Below are positions 10,776 through 25,090 of a DNA stretch of 31,690 bases, piece after piece. Numbering within the stretch: the stretch's first letter is position 1; each line of letters begins with the position of its first letter. Below the pieces are notes generated by a model, which was not told the origin of the DNA, searched no databases, and saw nothing but the letters and a program-made list of their open reading frames with translations. The stretch is taken from positions 1 to 31,690 of the forward strand of contig NW_003126801.1 of assembly GCF_000003605.2 (NCBI RefSeq), read 5' to 3'. A program made the translations under genes and the position numbers. The DNA comes from Saccoglossus kowalevskii. Its lineage: Eukaryota; Hemichordata; Enteropneusta; Harrimaniidae.

Positions 10776-11031
10776 GAATACAAGTGTGGAGTTTATAACC
10801 ACAATACGAATACAAGTGTGGAGTTTATAACCACAATACGAATACAAGTGTGGAGTTTATAACCACAATACGAATACAAGTGTGGAGTTTATAACCACAA
10901 TACGAATACAAGTGTGGAGTTTATAACCACAATACGAATACAAGTGTGGAGTTTATAACCACAATACGAATACAAGTGTGGAGTTTATAACCACAATACG
11001 AATACAAGTGTGGAGTTTATAACCACAATAC
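10776..11031. repeat. Second run of eight perfect consensus monomers
   Basis: Eight consecutive units match consensus exactly. The next unit starts GACAAC (11032), which opens a duplicated block. The run length equals that at 1990-2245, although the flanking monomers differ. Confidence 0.9.
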
Positions 11032-11510
11032 GACAACAAGTGTGGAGTTTATAACCACAATACGAATACAAGTGTGGAGTTTATAACCACAATACGAATA
11101 CAACTTTTGAGTTTATAACCACAATACGAATACAAGTGTAGAGTTTATAACCACAATACGAATACAAGTGTGGAGTTTATAACCACAATACGAATACAAG
11201 TGTGGAGTTCATAACCACAATACGAATACAAGTGTGGAGTTTATAACCACAATACGAATACAAGTGTGGAGTTTATAACCACAATACGAATACAAGTGTG
11301 GAGTTTATAACCACAATATGAATACATGTGTGGAGTTTATAACCACAATACGAATACAACTTTTGAGTTTATAACCACAATACGAATACAAGTGTGGAGT
11401 TTATAACCACAATACGAATACAACTTTTGAGTTTATAACCACAATACGAATACAAGTGTAGAGTTTATAACCACAATACGAATACAAGTGTGGAGTTTAT
11501 AACCACAATA
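11031..11510. repeat. 15-monomer block duplicated at 12568-13047
   Basis: The series starts with CGACAAC and continues: consensus, AACTTTTG, AAGTGTAG, consensus, TTCAT, three consensus units, the TATGAATACATGTG unit (11325), AACTTTTG, consensus, AACTTTTG, AAGTGTAG, consensus. It recurs at 12568 with the same order, and CATGTG lies at 12862. The offset of 1537 bp is 48 x 32 + 1, with the extra base supplied by the 33-bp monomer at 12152. Related CATGTG units occur at 16318 and 23332. Confidence 0.88.
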
Positions 11511-12117
11511 CGAATACAAGTGTGGAGTTCATAACCACAATACGAATACAAGTGTGGAGTTTATAACCACAATACGAATACAAGTGTGGAGTTTATAACC
11601 ACACTACGACTACAAGTGTGGAGTTTATAACCACAATACGAATACAAGTGTGGAGTTTATAACCACAATACGAATACAAGTGTAGAATTTATAACCACAA
11701 TACGAATACAAGTGTGGAGTTCATAACCACAATACGAATACAAGTGTAGAGTTTATTACCACAATACGAATACAATTGTGGAGTCTATAACCACAATACG
11801 AATACAAGTGTGGAGTTTATAACCACAATACGAATACAATTGTGGAGTTTATAACCACAATACGAATACAAGTGTGGAGTTTATAGCCACAATACGAATA
11901 CAGGTGTGGAGTTTATAACCACAATACGAATACAAGTGTGGAGTTCATAACCACAATACGAATACAAGTGTAGCGTTTATAACCACAATACGAATACAAG
12001 CGTGGAGTTTATAACCACAATACGAATACAAGTGTGGAGTTTATAATCACAATACGAATACAAGTGTGGAGTTTATAATCACAATACGAATACAAGTGTG
12101 GAGTTTATAATCATAAT

Positions 12118-12350
12118 ACTAATACAAATATGGAGTTTATAACCACAATATCTTATACAAGTGTGGAGTTTATAACCACAATACTAATACAAGTGTGGAG
12201 TTTATAACCACAATACGAATACAAGTGTGGAGTTTATAACCACAATACAAATACAAGTTTGGAGTTCATAACCACAATACGAATACAAGTGTGGAGTTTA
12301 TAACCACAATACGAATACAAGTATGGAGTTTATAACCACAATACGAATAC
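12118..12350. repeat. A-like island with 33-bp monomer, copy 3 of 4
   Basis: AAATATGG is followed by CTTATAC at 12152-12158 (one extra base), then CTAAT, and then a CAAATACAAGTTTGG/TTCAT unit and an AAGTATGG unit. All are family A markers enclosed by family B sequence. The left boundary is a TAATCATAATAC junction. The stretch just left of the island (11940-12110: TAGCG unit at 11971, AAGCGTGG, two TAATCAC units) recurs at the right end of the window, with TAGCG at 31570. Confidence 0.8.
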
Positions 12351-12567
12351 AGGTGTGGAGTTTATAACCACAATACGAATACAAGTGTGGAGTTTATAAC
12401 CACAATACTAATACAAGTGTGGAGTTCATAACCACAATACGAATACAAGTGTAGAGTTTATAACCACAATACGAATACAAGTGTGGAGTTTATAACCACA
12501 ATACGAATACAAGTGTGGTGTTTATAACCACAATACGAATACAAGTGTGGAGTTTATAACCACAATA

Positions 12568-13047
12568 CGACAACAAGTGTGGAGTTTATAACCACAATAC
12601 GAATACAAGTGTGGAGTTTATAACCACAATACGAATACAACTTTTGAGTTTATAACCACAATACGAATACAAGTGTAGAGTTTATAACCACAATACGAAT
12701 ACAAGTGTGGAGTTTATAACCACAATACGAATACAAGTGTGGAGTTCATAACCACAATACGAATACAAGTGTGGAGTTTATAACCACAATACGAATACAA
12801 GTGTGGAGTTTATAACCACAATACGAATACAAGTGTGGAGTTTATAACCACAATATGAATACATGTGTGGAGTTTATAACCACAATACGAATACAACTTT
12901 TGAGTTTATAACCACAATACGAATACAAGTGTGGAGTTTATAACCACAATACGAATACAACTTTTGAGTTTATAACCACAATACGAATACAAGTGTAGAG
13001 TTTATAACCACAATACGAATACAAGTGTGGAGTTTATAACCACAATA
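12568..13047. repeat. Second copy of the block at 11031-11510
   Basis: Fifteen monomers are in the same order as at 11031. To the right the copies part: this one runs into AATTGTGG/GTCTAT, the first into a TTCAT unit. Confidence 0.85.
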
Positions 13048-14437
13048 CGAATACAATTGTGGAGTCTATAACCACAATACGAATACAAGTGTGGAGTTTA
13101 TAACCACAATACGAATACAATTGTGGAGTTTATAACCACAATACGAATACAAGTGTGGAGTTTATAGCCACAATACGAATACGTGTGTGGTGTTTATAAC
13201 CACAATACGAATACAAGTGTGGAGTTTATAACCACAATACGAATACAGGTGTGGAGTTTATAACCACAATACGAATACAATTGTGGAGTTCATAACCACA
13301 ACACGACTATAAGTGTGGAGTTTATAACAACAATACGAATACAAGTGTGGAGTTTATAACCACAATACGAATACAGGTGTGGAGTTTATAACCACAATAC
13401 GAATACAAGTGTGGAGTTTATAACCACAATACTAATACAAGTGTGGAGTTCATAACCACAATACGAATACAAGTGTAGAGTTTATAACCACAATACGAAT
13501 ACAACTTTTGAGTTTATAATCACAATACGAATACAAGTGTAGAGTTTATAACCACAATACGAATACAAGTGTGGAGTTTATAACCACAATACGAATACAG
13601 GTGTGGAGTTTATAACCACAATACGAATACAAGTGTGGAGTTTATAACCACAATACTAATACAAGTGTGGAGTTCATAACCACAATACGAATACAAGTGT
13701 AGAGTTTATAACCACAATACGAATACAAGTGTGGAGTTTATAACCACAATACGAATACAAGTGTGCAGTTTATAATCACAATACGAATACAAGTGTGGAG
13801 TTTATAACCACAATACGAATACAAGTGTGGAGTTTATAACCACAATACGAATACAATTGTGGAGTCTATAACCACAATACGAATACAAGTGTAGAGTTTA
13901 TAATCATAACACGAATACAAGTGTGGAGTTTATAACCACAGTACGAATACAAGTGTGGAGTTTATAACCACAATACGAATACAGGTGTGGACTTTATAAC
14001 CACAATACGAATACAAGTGTGGAGTTTATAACCACAATACTAATACAAGTGTGGAGTTTATAACCACAATACGAATACAAGTGTGAAGTTCATAACCACA
14101 ATACGAATACAAGTGTGGAGTTTATAACCACAATACTAATACAAGTGTGGAGTTTATAACAACAATACGAATACAAGTGTGGAGTTCATAACCACAATAC
14201 GAATACAAGTGTGGAGTTTATAACCACAATACGAATACAAGTGTGGAGTTTATAACCACAATACGAATACAACTTTTGAGTTTATAACCACAATACGAAT
14301 ACAAGTGTGGAGTTTATAACCACAATACAAATACAAGTGTGGAGTTCATAACCACAATACGAATACAAGTGTAGAATTTATAACCACAATACGAATACAA
14401 GTGTGGAGTTCATAACCACAATACGAATACAAGTGTA

Positions 14438-14900
14438 GAGTTTATTACCACAATACGAATACAATTGTGGAGTCTATAACCACAATACGAATAAAAGTGT
14501 GGAGTTTATAACCACAATACGAATACAATTGTGGAGTTTATAACCACAATACGAATACAAGTGTGGAGTTTATAGCCACAATACGAATACAGGTGTGGAG
14601 TTTATAACCACAATACGAATACAAGTGTGGAGTTTATAACCACAATACGAATACAGGTGTGGAGTTTATAACCACAATACGAATACAATTGTGGAGTTCA
14701 TAACCACAACACGACTATAAGTGTGGAGTTTATAACAACAATACGAATACAAGTGTGGAGTTTATAACCACAATACGAATACAGGTGTGGAGTTTATAAC
14801 CACAATACGAATACAAGTGTGGAGTTTATAACCACAATACTAATACAAGTGTGGAGTTCATAACCACAATACGAATACAAGTGTAGAGTTTATAACCACA
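14438..14900. repeat. B higher-order block, CGACTATAAG subtype
   Basis: This is the same series as at 8165, with the CGACTATAAG marker at 14712. The next markers of this type at 17016 and 17368 are 352 bp (11 monomers) apart and form a short local tandem pair. One unit here reads CGAATAAAAGTG near 14489. Confidence 0.82.
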
Positions 14901-15058
14901 ATACGAATACAACTTTTGAGTTTATAATCACAATACGAATACAAGTGTAGAGTTTATAACCACAATACGAATACAAGTGTGGAGTTTATAACCACAATAC
15001 GACTACACGTGTGTAGTGTATAACCACAATACGAATACAAGTGTGGAGTTTATAACCA

Positions 15059-15790
15059 CAATACGAATACAACTTTTGAGTTTATAACCACAATACGAAT
15101 ACAAGTGTGGAGTTTATAACCACAATACGAATACAAGTGTGGAGTTTATAACCACAATACGAATACAAGTGTGGAGTTCATAACCACAATACGAATACAA
15201 GTGTAGAATTTATAACCACAATACGAATACAAGTGTGGAGTTCATAACCACAATACGAATACAAGTGTAGAGTTTATTACCACAATACGAATACAATTGT
15301 GGAGTCTATAACCACAATACGAATACAAGTGTGGAGTTTATAACCACAATACGAATACAATTGTGGAGTTTATAACCACAATACGAATACAAGTGTGGAG
15401 TTTATAGCCCCAATACGAATACAGGTGTGGAGTTTATAACCACAATACGAATACAAGTGTGGAGTTTATAACCACAATACGAATACAGGTGTGGAGTTTA
15501 TAACCACAATACGAATACAATTGTGGAGTTCATAACCACAACACGAATACAAGTGTGGAGTTTATAACCACAATACGAATACAAGTGTGGAGTTTATAAC
15601 CACAATACGAATACAGGTGTGGAGTTTATAACCACAATACGAATACAAGTGTGGAGTTTATAACCACAATACTAATACAAGTGAGGAGTTCATAACCACA
15701 ATACGAATACAAGTGTAGAGCTTATAACCACAATACGAATACAAGTGTGGAGTTTATAACCACAATACGAATACAAGTGTGGAGTTTATA
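15059..15790. repeat. B higher-order block, TATAGCCCC subtype, copy 2
   Basis: This copy is 5249 bp from copy 1 and shares the rare AGTGAGG, GAGCTT and TATAGCCCC units. It is preceded by an unusual unit, CGACTACACGTGTGTAG ending in GTGTATAACC near 15000-15024, which does not appear elsewhere. Confidence 0.86.
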
Positions 15791-16741
15791 ACCACAATAC
15801 GAATACAAGTGTAGAGTTTATAACCACAATACGAATACAAGTGTGGAGTTTATAACCACAATACGAATACAAGTGTGGAGTTCATAACCACAATACGAAT
15901 ACAAGTGTAGAGTTTATAACCACAATACGAATACAAGTGTGGAGTTCATAACCACAATACGAATACAAGTGTAGAGTTTATAACCACAATACGAATACAA
16001 TTGTGGAGTTTATAACCACAATACGAATACAACTTTTGAGTTTATAACCACAATACGAATACAAGTGTAGAGTTTATAACCACAAAACGAATACAAGTGT
16101 GGAGTTTATAACCACAATACGAATACAAGTGTAGAGTTTATAACCACAATACGAATACAAGTGTGGAGTTTATAACCACAATACGAATACAAGTGTGGAG
16201 TTCATAACCACAATACGAATACAAGTGTGGAGTTTATAACCACAATACGAATACAAGTGTGGAGTTTATAACCACAATACGAATACAAGTGTGGAGTTTA
16301 TAACCACAATAGGAATACATGTGTGGAGTTTATAACCACAATACGAATACAACTTTTGAGTTTATAACCACAATACGAATACAAGTGTGGAGTTTATAAC
16401 CACAATACGAATACAACTTTTGAGTATATAACCACAATACGAATACAAGTGTAGAGTTTATAACCACAATACGAATACAAGTGTGGAGTTTATAACCACA
16501 ATACGAATACAAGTGTGGAGTTCATAACCACAATACGAATACAAGTGTGGAGTTTATAACCACAATACGAATACAAGTGTGGAGTTTATAACCACAATAC
16601 GACTACAAGTGTGGAGTTTATAACCACAATACGAATACAAGTGTGGAGTTTATAACCACAATACGAATACAAGTGTAGAATTTATAACCACAATACGAAT
16701 ACAAGTGTGGAGTTCATAACCACAATACGAATACAAGTGTA

Positions 16742-17400
16742 GAGTTTATTACCACAATACGAATACAATTGTGGAGTCTATAACCACAATACGAATACAA
16801 GTGTGGAGTTTATAACCACAATACGAATACAATTGTGGAGTTTATAACCGCAATACGAATACAAGTGTGGAGTTTATAGCCACAATACGAATACAGGTGT
16901 GGAGTTTATAACCATAATACGAATACAAGTGTGGAGTTTATAACCACAATACGAATACAGGTGTGGAGTTTATAACCACAATACGAATACAATTGTGGAG
17001 TTCATAACCACAACACGACTATAAGTGTGGAGTTTATAACAACAATACGAATACAAGTGTGGAGTTTATAACCACAATACGAATACAGGTGTGGAGTTTA
17101 TAACCACAATACGAATACAAGTGTGGAGTTTATAACCACAATACGAATACAAGTGTGGAGTTCATAACCACAATACGAATACAAGTGTGGAGTTTATAAC
17201 CACAATACGAATACAAGTGTGGAGTTTATAACCACAATACGAATACAAGTGTGGAGTTTATAACCACAATACGAATACAAGTGTGGAGTTTATAACCACA
17301 ATACGAATACAGGTGTGGAGTTTATAACCACAATACGAATACAATTGTGGAGTTCATAACCACAACACGACTATAAGTGTGGAGTTTATAACAACAATAC
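16742..17400. repeat. B higher-order block with local 352-bp repeat
   Basis: GAGTTTATTACC at 16742 leads to the CGACTATAAG series at 17016, which is repeated at 17368 after 11 monomers. The AGGTGTGG, AATTGTGG/TTCAT, CAACACGACTATAAG and TTTATAACAAC units are present in both. Confidence 0.82.
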
Positions 17401-17909
17401 GAATACAAGTGTGGAGTTTATAACCACAATACGAATACAAGTGTGGAGTTTATAACCACAATACGAATACAAGTGTGGAGTTTATAACCACAATACGAAT
17501 ACAAGTGTGGAGTTTATAACCACAATACGAATACAAGTGTGGAGTTCATAACCACAATACGAATACAAGTGTGGAGTTTATAACCACAATACGAATACAA
17601 TTGTGGAGTTTATAAATACAATACGAATACAAGTGTGGAGTTTATAGCCGCAATACGAATACAGGTGTGGAGTTTATAACCACAATACGAATACAAGTGT
17701 GGAGTTTATAACCACAATACTAATACAGGTGTGGAGTTTATAACCACAATACGAATACAATTGTGGAGTTCATAACCACAATCCGAATACAAGTGTGGAG
17801 TTTATAACCACAATACGAATACAAGTGTGGAGTTTATAACCACAATACGAATACAGGTGTGGAGTTTATAACCACAATACGAATACAAGTGTGGAGTTTA
17901 TAACCACAA

Positions 17910-18260
17910 TACGAATACAAGTTTGGAGGTCATAACCACAATACGAATACAAGTGTGGAGTTTATAACCACAATACTAATACAAGTATGGAGTTTATAAC
18001 CACAATACTAATACAAATATGGAGTTTATAACCACAATACTAATACACGTGTGGAGTTTATAACCACAATACTAATACAAATGTGGTGTTTATAACCACA
18101 ATACTAATACAAGTGTGGAGTTTATAATCACAATACGAATACAAGTGTGGAGTTTATAACCACAATACGAATACAAATATGGAGTTTATAACCACAATAT
18201 CTTATACAAGTGTAGAGTTTATAACCACAATACGAATACAATTGTGGAGTCAATAACCAC
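17910..18260. repeat. A-like island with 33-bp monomer, copy 4 of 4
   Basis: AAGTTTGG with GGTCAT is followed by four CTAATAC-type units (AAGTATGG, AAATATGG, ACGTGTGG, AAATGTGG/TG), an AAATATGG unit and CTTATAC at 18201-18207. Several single variants here (ACGTGTGG, AAATGTGGTG) are private to this stretch, so it is more diverged than most of the B domain around it. Confidence 0.78.
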
Positions 18261-18389
18261 AATACGAATACAAGTTTTGAGTTTATAACCACAATACGAA
18301 TACAAGTGTGGAGTTTATAACAACAATACGAATACAAGTGTGGAGTTCATAACCACAATACGAATACAAGTGTGGAGTTTATAACCACA

Positions 18390-18900
18390 ATACGAATACA
18401 AGTGTGAAGTTTATAACCACAATACGAATACAACTTTTGAGTTTATAACCACAATACGAATACAAGTGTGGAGTTTATAACCACAATACGAATACAAGTG
18501 TGGAGTTTATAACCACAATACGAATACAAGTGTGGAGTTCATAACCACAATACAAATACAAGTGTAGAATTTATAACCACAATACGAATACAAGTGTGGA
18601 GTTCATAACCACAATACGAATACAAGTGTAGAGTTTATTACCACAATACGAATACAATTGTGGAGTCTATAACCACAATACGAATACAAGTGTGGAGTTT
18701 ATAACCACAATACGAATACAATTGTGGAGTTTATAACCACAATACGAATACAAGTGTGGAGTTTATAGCCCCAATACGAATACAGGTGTGGAGTTTATAA
18801 CCACAATACGAATACAAGTGTGGAGTTTATAACCACAATACGAATACAGGTGTGGAGTTTATAAACACAATACGAATACAATTGTGGAGTTCATAACCAC
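18390..18900. repeat. B higher-order block, TATAGCCCC subtype, copy 3, at the B1/A2 edge
   Basis: The order of 9810-10530 recurs with GAGTTTATTACC at 18631 and TATAGCCCC near 18770. The series then breaks: TTTATAAACAC near 18862 is followed by an AATTGTGG/TTCAT unit, and an extra G (GTGTGGGAG near 18918) marks entry into family A. Confidence 0.84.
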
Positions 18901-20370
18901 AATACGAATACAAGTGTGGGAGTTCATAACCACAATACGAATACAAGTGTGGAGTTTATAACCACAATATGAATACAAGTGTGGTGTTTATAACTACAAT
19001 ACGAATACAAGTGTGGAGTTTATAACCACAATACGACTACAAGTGTGGAGTTTATAATCACAATACGAATACAAGTGTGGAGTTTATAACCACAATACGA
19101 ATACAATTGTGGAGTTTATAACCACAATACTAACACAAGTGTGGAGTTTATAACCACAATACAAATACAAGTTTGGAGTTCATAACCACAATACGAATAC
19201 AAGTGTGGAGTTTATAACCACAATACGAATACAAGTGTGGAGTTTATAACCACAATACGAATACAAGTGTGGTGTTTATAACCACAATACGAATACAAGT
19301 ATGGAGTTTATAACCACAATACGAATACAAGTATGGAGTTCATAACCACAATACGAATACAAGTGTGGAGTTTATAACCACAATATGAATACAAATGTGG
19401 AGTTTATAACCACAATACAAATACAAGTTTGGAGTTCATAACCACAATACGAATACAAGTGTGGTGTTTATAACCACAATACGAATACAAGTGTGGAGTT
19501 TATAACCACAATACGAATACAAATATGGAGTTTATAACCACAATACGAATACAAGTATGGATTTTATAACCACAAAACTAATACAAATATGGAGTTTATA
19601 ACCACAATACGAATACATGTATGGAGTTTATAACCACAATAAGAATACAAGTGTGGAGTTTATAACCACACTACGAATACAAGTGTGGAGTTTATAACCA
19701 CAATACAAATACAAGTTTGGAGTTCATAACCACAATACCAATACAAGTGTGGAGTTTATAACCACAGACGAATACGATACAATATGGAGTTCATAACCAC
19801 AATACGAATACAAGTGTGGAGTTTTATAACCACAATATGAATACAAGTGTGGAGTTAATAACCACAATACAAATACAAGTTTGGAGTTCATAACCACAAT
19901 ACGAATACAAGTGTGGAGTTTATAACCACAATACGAATACAAGTGTGGAGTTTATAACCACAATACGAATACAAATATGAAGTTTATAACCAGAATACGA
20001 ATACAAGTATGGAGTTTATAACCACAATACGAATACAAATATGGAGTTTATAACCACAATACGAATACAAGTATGGAGTTTATAACCACAATACTAATAC
20101 AAATATGGAGTTTATAACCACAATACGAATACAAGTATGGAGTTTATAACCACAATACGAATACAAGTGTGGAGTTTATAACCACAATACTAATACAAGT
20201 GTGGAGTTTATAACCACAATACGAATACAAGTGTGGAGTTTATAACCACAATACGAATACAAGTGTGGAGTTTATAATCACAATACGAATACAAGTGTGG
20301 AGTTTATAACCACAATACGAATACAAGTATGGAGTTCATAACCACAATACGAATACAAGTGTAGAGTTTA
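18900..20370. repeat. Family A domain, second copy (A2)
   Basis: No AACTTTTG or AGGTGTGG unit is seen here. The domain holds the A haplotype block from about 18967 (TATGAATAC/GTGGTG, CGACTAC/TAATCAC, AATTGTGG, CTAACAC, AAGTTTGG/TTCAT), several AAATATGG units, and the AAATATGAAG marker at 19972 with its full downstream order. Irregular monomers cluster inside it: GTGTGGGAG near 18918, CCACAGACGAATACGATAC near 19764 and GTTTTATAACC near 19820. Apart from these it aligns with A1 (3841-4790) and A3 (29404-30450). Confidence 0.85.
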
Positions 20371-20837
20371 TAACCACAATACGAATACAAGTGTGGAGTT
20401 TATAACCACAATACGAATACAAGTGTGGAGTTTATAACCACAATATGAATACAAGTGTGGAGTTTATAACCACAATACGACTACAAGTGTGGAATTTATA
20501 ACCACAATACGAATACAACTTTTGAGTTTATAACCACAATACGAATACAAGTGTAGAGCTTATAACCACAATACGAATACAAGTGTGGAGTTTATAACCA
20601 CAATACGAATACAAGTGTTGAGATCATAACCACAATACGAATACAAGTGTAGAGTTTATAACCACAATACGAATACAAGTGTGGAGTTCATAACCACAAT
20701 ACGAATACAAGTGTAGAGTTTATAACCACAATACGAATACAATTGTGGAGTCAATAACCACAATACGAATACAAGTGTGGAGTTTATAACCACAATACGA
20801 ATACAAGTGTGGAGTTTATAATCACAATACGAATACA

Positions 20838-22560
20838 ATTGTGGAGTCTATAACCACAATACGAATACAAGTGTAGAGTTTATAATCATAACACGAATAC
20901 AAGTGTGGAGTTTATAACCACAGTACGAATACAAGTGTGGAGTTTATAACCACAATACGAATACAGGTGTGGACTTTATAACGACAATACGAATACAAGT
21001 GTGGAGTTTATAACCACAATACGAATACAAGTGTGGCGTTTATAACCACAATACGAATACAAGTGTGGAGTTTATAACCACAATACGAATACAACTTTTG
21101 AGTTTATAACCACAATACGAATACAAGTGTAGAGTTTATAACCACAATACGAATACAAGTGTGGAGTTTATAACCACAATACGAATACAACTTTTGAGTT
21201 TATAACCACAATACGAATACAAGTGTAGAGTTTATAACCACAATACGAATACAAGTGTGGAGTTTATAACCACAATACGACTACAAGTGTGGAGTTTATA
21301 ACCACAATACGAATACAAGTGTGGAGTTTATAACCACAATACGAATACAACTTTTGAGTTTATAACCACAATACGAATACAAGTGTAGAGTTTATAACCA
21401 CAATACGAATACAAGTGTGGAGTTCATAACCACAATTCGAATACAAGTGTGGAGTTTATAACCACAATACGAATACAAGTGTGGTGTTTATAACCACAAT
21501 ACGAATACAAGTGTGGAGTTTATAACCACAATACGACTACAAGTGTGGAGTTTATAACCACAATACGAATACAAGTGTGGAGTTTATAACCACAATACGA
21601 ATACAATTGTGGAGTCTATAACCACAATACGAATACAAGTGTAGAGTTTATAATCATAACACGAATACAAGTGTGGAGTTTATAACCACAGTACGAATAC
21701 AAGTGTGGAGTTTATAACCACAATACGAATACAGGTGTGGACTTTATAACCACAATACGAATACAAGTGTGGAGTTTATAACCACAATACTAATACAAGT
21801 GTGGAGTTTATAACCACAATACGAATACAAGTGTGGAGTTCATAACCACAATACGAATACAAGTGTGGAGTTTATAACCACAATACTAATACAAGTGTGG
21901 AGTTTATAACAACAATACGAATACAAGTGTCGAGTTCATAACCACAATACGAATACAAGTGTGGAGTTTATAACCACAATACGAATACAAGTGTGGAGAT
22001 TATAACCACAATACGAATACAACTTTTGAGTTTATAACCACAATACGAATACAAGTGTGGAGTTTATAACCACAATACTAATACAAGTGTGGAGTTTATA
22101 ACCACAATACGAATACAAGTGTGGAGTTTATAACCACAATACTAATACAAGTGTGGAGTTTATAACCACAATACGAATACAACTTTTGAATTTATAACCA
22201 CAATACGAATACAAGTGTAGAGCTTATAACCACAATACGAATACAAGTGTGGAGTTTATAACCACAATACGAATACAAGTGTGGAGTTCATAACCACAAT
22301 ACGAATACAAGTGTAGAGTTTATAACCACAATACGAATACAAGTGTGGAGTTCATAACCACAATACGAATACAAGTGTAGAGTTTATAACCACAATACGA
22401 ATACAATTGTGGAGTCAATAACCACAATACGAATATAAGTGTGGAGTTTATAACCACAATACGAATACAATTGTGGAGTTTATAACCACAATACGAATAC
22501 AAGTGTGGAGTTTATAGCCGCAATACGAATACAGGTGTGGAGTTTATAACCACAATGCGA
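20838..22560. repeat. Higher-order block related to 24358-25880
   Basis: The TAATCATAACACG markers at 20883 and 21651 match those at 24403 and 25171 at a fixed offset of 3520 bp. Between the markers the order of AACTTTTG, AAGTGTAG, CGACTAC and GTGGTG units is similar but not identical. The right part (AACTTTTGAATTT at 22180, GAGCTT, TTCAT, AAGTGTAG, TTCAT, AAGTGTAG, AATTGTGG/GTCAATAACC) recurs at 25636 with an offset of 3456 bp, so two monomers were gained or lost between the anchors. Confidence 0.85.
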
Positions 22561-23639
22561 ATACAAGTGTGGAGTTTATAACCACAATACGAATACAAGT
22601 GTGGAGTTTATAACCACAATACGAATACAAGTGTGGAGTTTATAACCACAATACGAATACAAGTGTGGAGTTTATAACCACAATACGAATACAGGTGTGG
22701 AGTTTATAACCACAATACGAATACAAGTGTAGAGTTTATAACCACAATACGAATACAAGTGTGGAGTTCATAACCACAATACGAATACAAGTGTAGAGTT
22801 TATAACCACAATACGAATACAAGTGTGGAGTTTATAACCACAATACGAATACAAGTGTGGAGTTTATAACCACAGTACGAATACAAGTGTGGAGTTTATA
22901 ACCACAATACGAATACAGGTGTGGACTTTATAACCACAATACGAATACAAGTGTGGAGTTTATAACCACAATACGAATACAAGTGTGGGAGTTCATAACC
23001 ACAATACGAATACAAGTGTAGAGTTTATAACCACAATACGAATACAAGTGTGGAGTTTATAACCACAATACGAATACAAGTGTAGAGTTTATAACCACAA
23101 TACGAATACAATTGTGGAGTTTATAACACAATACGAATACAAGTGTGGAGTTTATAACCACAATACGAATACAAGTGTGGAGTTTATAACCACAATACGA
23201 ATACAAGTGTGGAGTTCATAACCACAATACGAATACAAGTGTGGAGTTTATAACCACAATACGAATACAAGTGTGGAGTTTATAACCACAATACGAATAC
23301 AAGTGTGGAGTTTATAACCACAATATGAATACATGTGTGGAGTTTATAACCACAATACGAATACAACTTTTGAGTTGATAACCACAATACGAATACAAGT
23401 GTGGAGTTTATAACCACAATACGAATACAACTTTTGAGTTTATAACCACAATACGAATACAAGTGTAGAGTTTATAACCACAATACGAATACAAGTGTGG
23501 AGTTTATAACCACAATACGAATACAAGTGTGGAGTTCATAACCACAATACGAATACAAGTGTGGAGTTTATAACCACAATACGAATACAAGTGTGGAGTT
23601 TATAACCACAATACGACTACAAGTGTGGAGTTTATAACC

Positions 23640-25090
23640 ACAATACGAATACAAGTGTGGAGTTTATAACCACAATACGAATACAAGTGTAGAATTTATA
23701 ACCACAATACGAATACAAGTGTGGAGTTCATAACCACAATACGAATACAAGTGTAGAGTTTATTACCACAATACGAATAAAATTGTGGAGTCTATAACCA
23801 CAATACGAATACAAGTGTGGAGTTTATAACCACAATACGAATACAATTGTGGAGTTTATAACCACAATACGAATACAAGTGTGGAGTTTATAGCCACAAT
23901 ACGAATACAGGTGTGGAGTTTATAACCACAATACGAATACAAGTGTGGAGTTTATAACCACAATACGAATACAGGTGTGGAGTTTATAACCACAATACGA
24001 ATACAATTGTGGAGTTCATAACCACAACACGACTATAAGTGTGGAGTTTATAACAACAATACGAATACAAGTGTGGAGTTTATAACCACAATACGAATAC
24101 AGGTGTGGAGTTTATAACCACAATACGAATACAAGTGTGGAGTTTATAACCACAATACTAATACAAGTGTGGAGTTCATAACCACAATACGAATACAAGT
24201 GTAGAGTTTATAACCACAATACGAATACAAGTGTGGAGTTTATAACCACAATACGAATACAAGTGTGGAGTTTATAATCACAATACGAATACAAGTGTGG
24301 AGTTTATAACCACAATACGAATACAAGTGTGGAGTTTATAACCACAATACGAATACAATTGTGGAGTCTATAACCACAATACGAATACAAGTGTAGAGTT
24401 TATAATCATAACACGAATACAAGTGTGGAGTTTATAACCACAGTACGAATACAAGTGTGGAGTTTATAACCACAATACGAATACAGGTGTGGACTTTATA
24501 ACGACAATACGAATACAAGTGTGGAGTTTATAACCACAATACTAATACAAGTGTGGAGTTCATAACCACAATACGAATACAAGTGTAGAGTTTATAACCA
24601 CAATACGAATACAAGTGTAGAGTTTATAACCACAATACGAATACAAGTGTAGAGTTTATAACCACAATACGAATACAATTGTGGAGTTTATAACCACAAT
24701 ACGAATACAACTTTTGAGTTTATAACCACAATACGAATACAAGTGTAGAGTTTATAACCACAAAACGAATACAAGTGTGGAGTTTATAACCACAATACGA
24801 CTACAAGTGTGGAGTTTATAACCACAATACGAATACAAGTGTGGAGTTTATAACCACAATACGAATACAACTTTTGAGTTTATAACCACAATACGAATAC
24901 AAGTGTAGAGTTTATAACCACAATACGAATACAAGTGTGGAGTTTATAACCACAATACGAATACAAGTGTGGAGTTCATAACCACAATACGAATACAAGT
25001 GTGGTGTTTATAACCACAATACGAATACAAGTGTGGAGTTTATAACCACAATACGACTACAAGTGTGGAGTTTATAACCACAATACGAAT
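23640..25090. repeat. About 1.45-kb B block, near-identical to 26100-27490
   Basis: Anchors are CGACTATAAG at 24030/26493, GAGTTTATTACC at 23756/26219 and TAATCATAACACG at 24403/26802. The offset is 2463 bp for the first two and 2399 bp for the last, which shows that the second copy lost two monomers (AATTGTGG/GTCTAT and its neighbour) between them. After the last anchor the order is GGACTTT with AACGAC, CTAAT/TTCAT, three AAGTGTAG units, AATTGTGG, AACTTTTG, AAGTGTAG, CCACAAAACG, CGACTAC. It is the same in both copies. Confidence 0.88.

Larger units (their letters stand above)
4780..18900. repeat. Family B domain, first copy (B1)
   Basis: This domain is defined by AACTTTTG units (positions 9, 11 and 13 changed together), AGGTGTGG, AATTGTGG, AAGTGTAG and TTTATAGCC units, none of which is typical of the flanking A domain apart from scattered AATTGTGG and AAGTGTAG. 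It holds eleven of the fifteen GAGTTTATTACC markers: 4793, 5701, 6981, 8165, 9349, 10021, 11749, 14438, 15270, 16742 and 18631. Spacings are often exact multiples of 32 bp: 1280, 1184, 1184, 672, 1728, 832 and 1472. The domain is interrupted by A-like islands near 5.2-5.5, 6.39-6.95, 12.12-12.35 and 17.9-18.25 kb. Confidence 0.85.
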
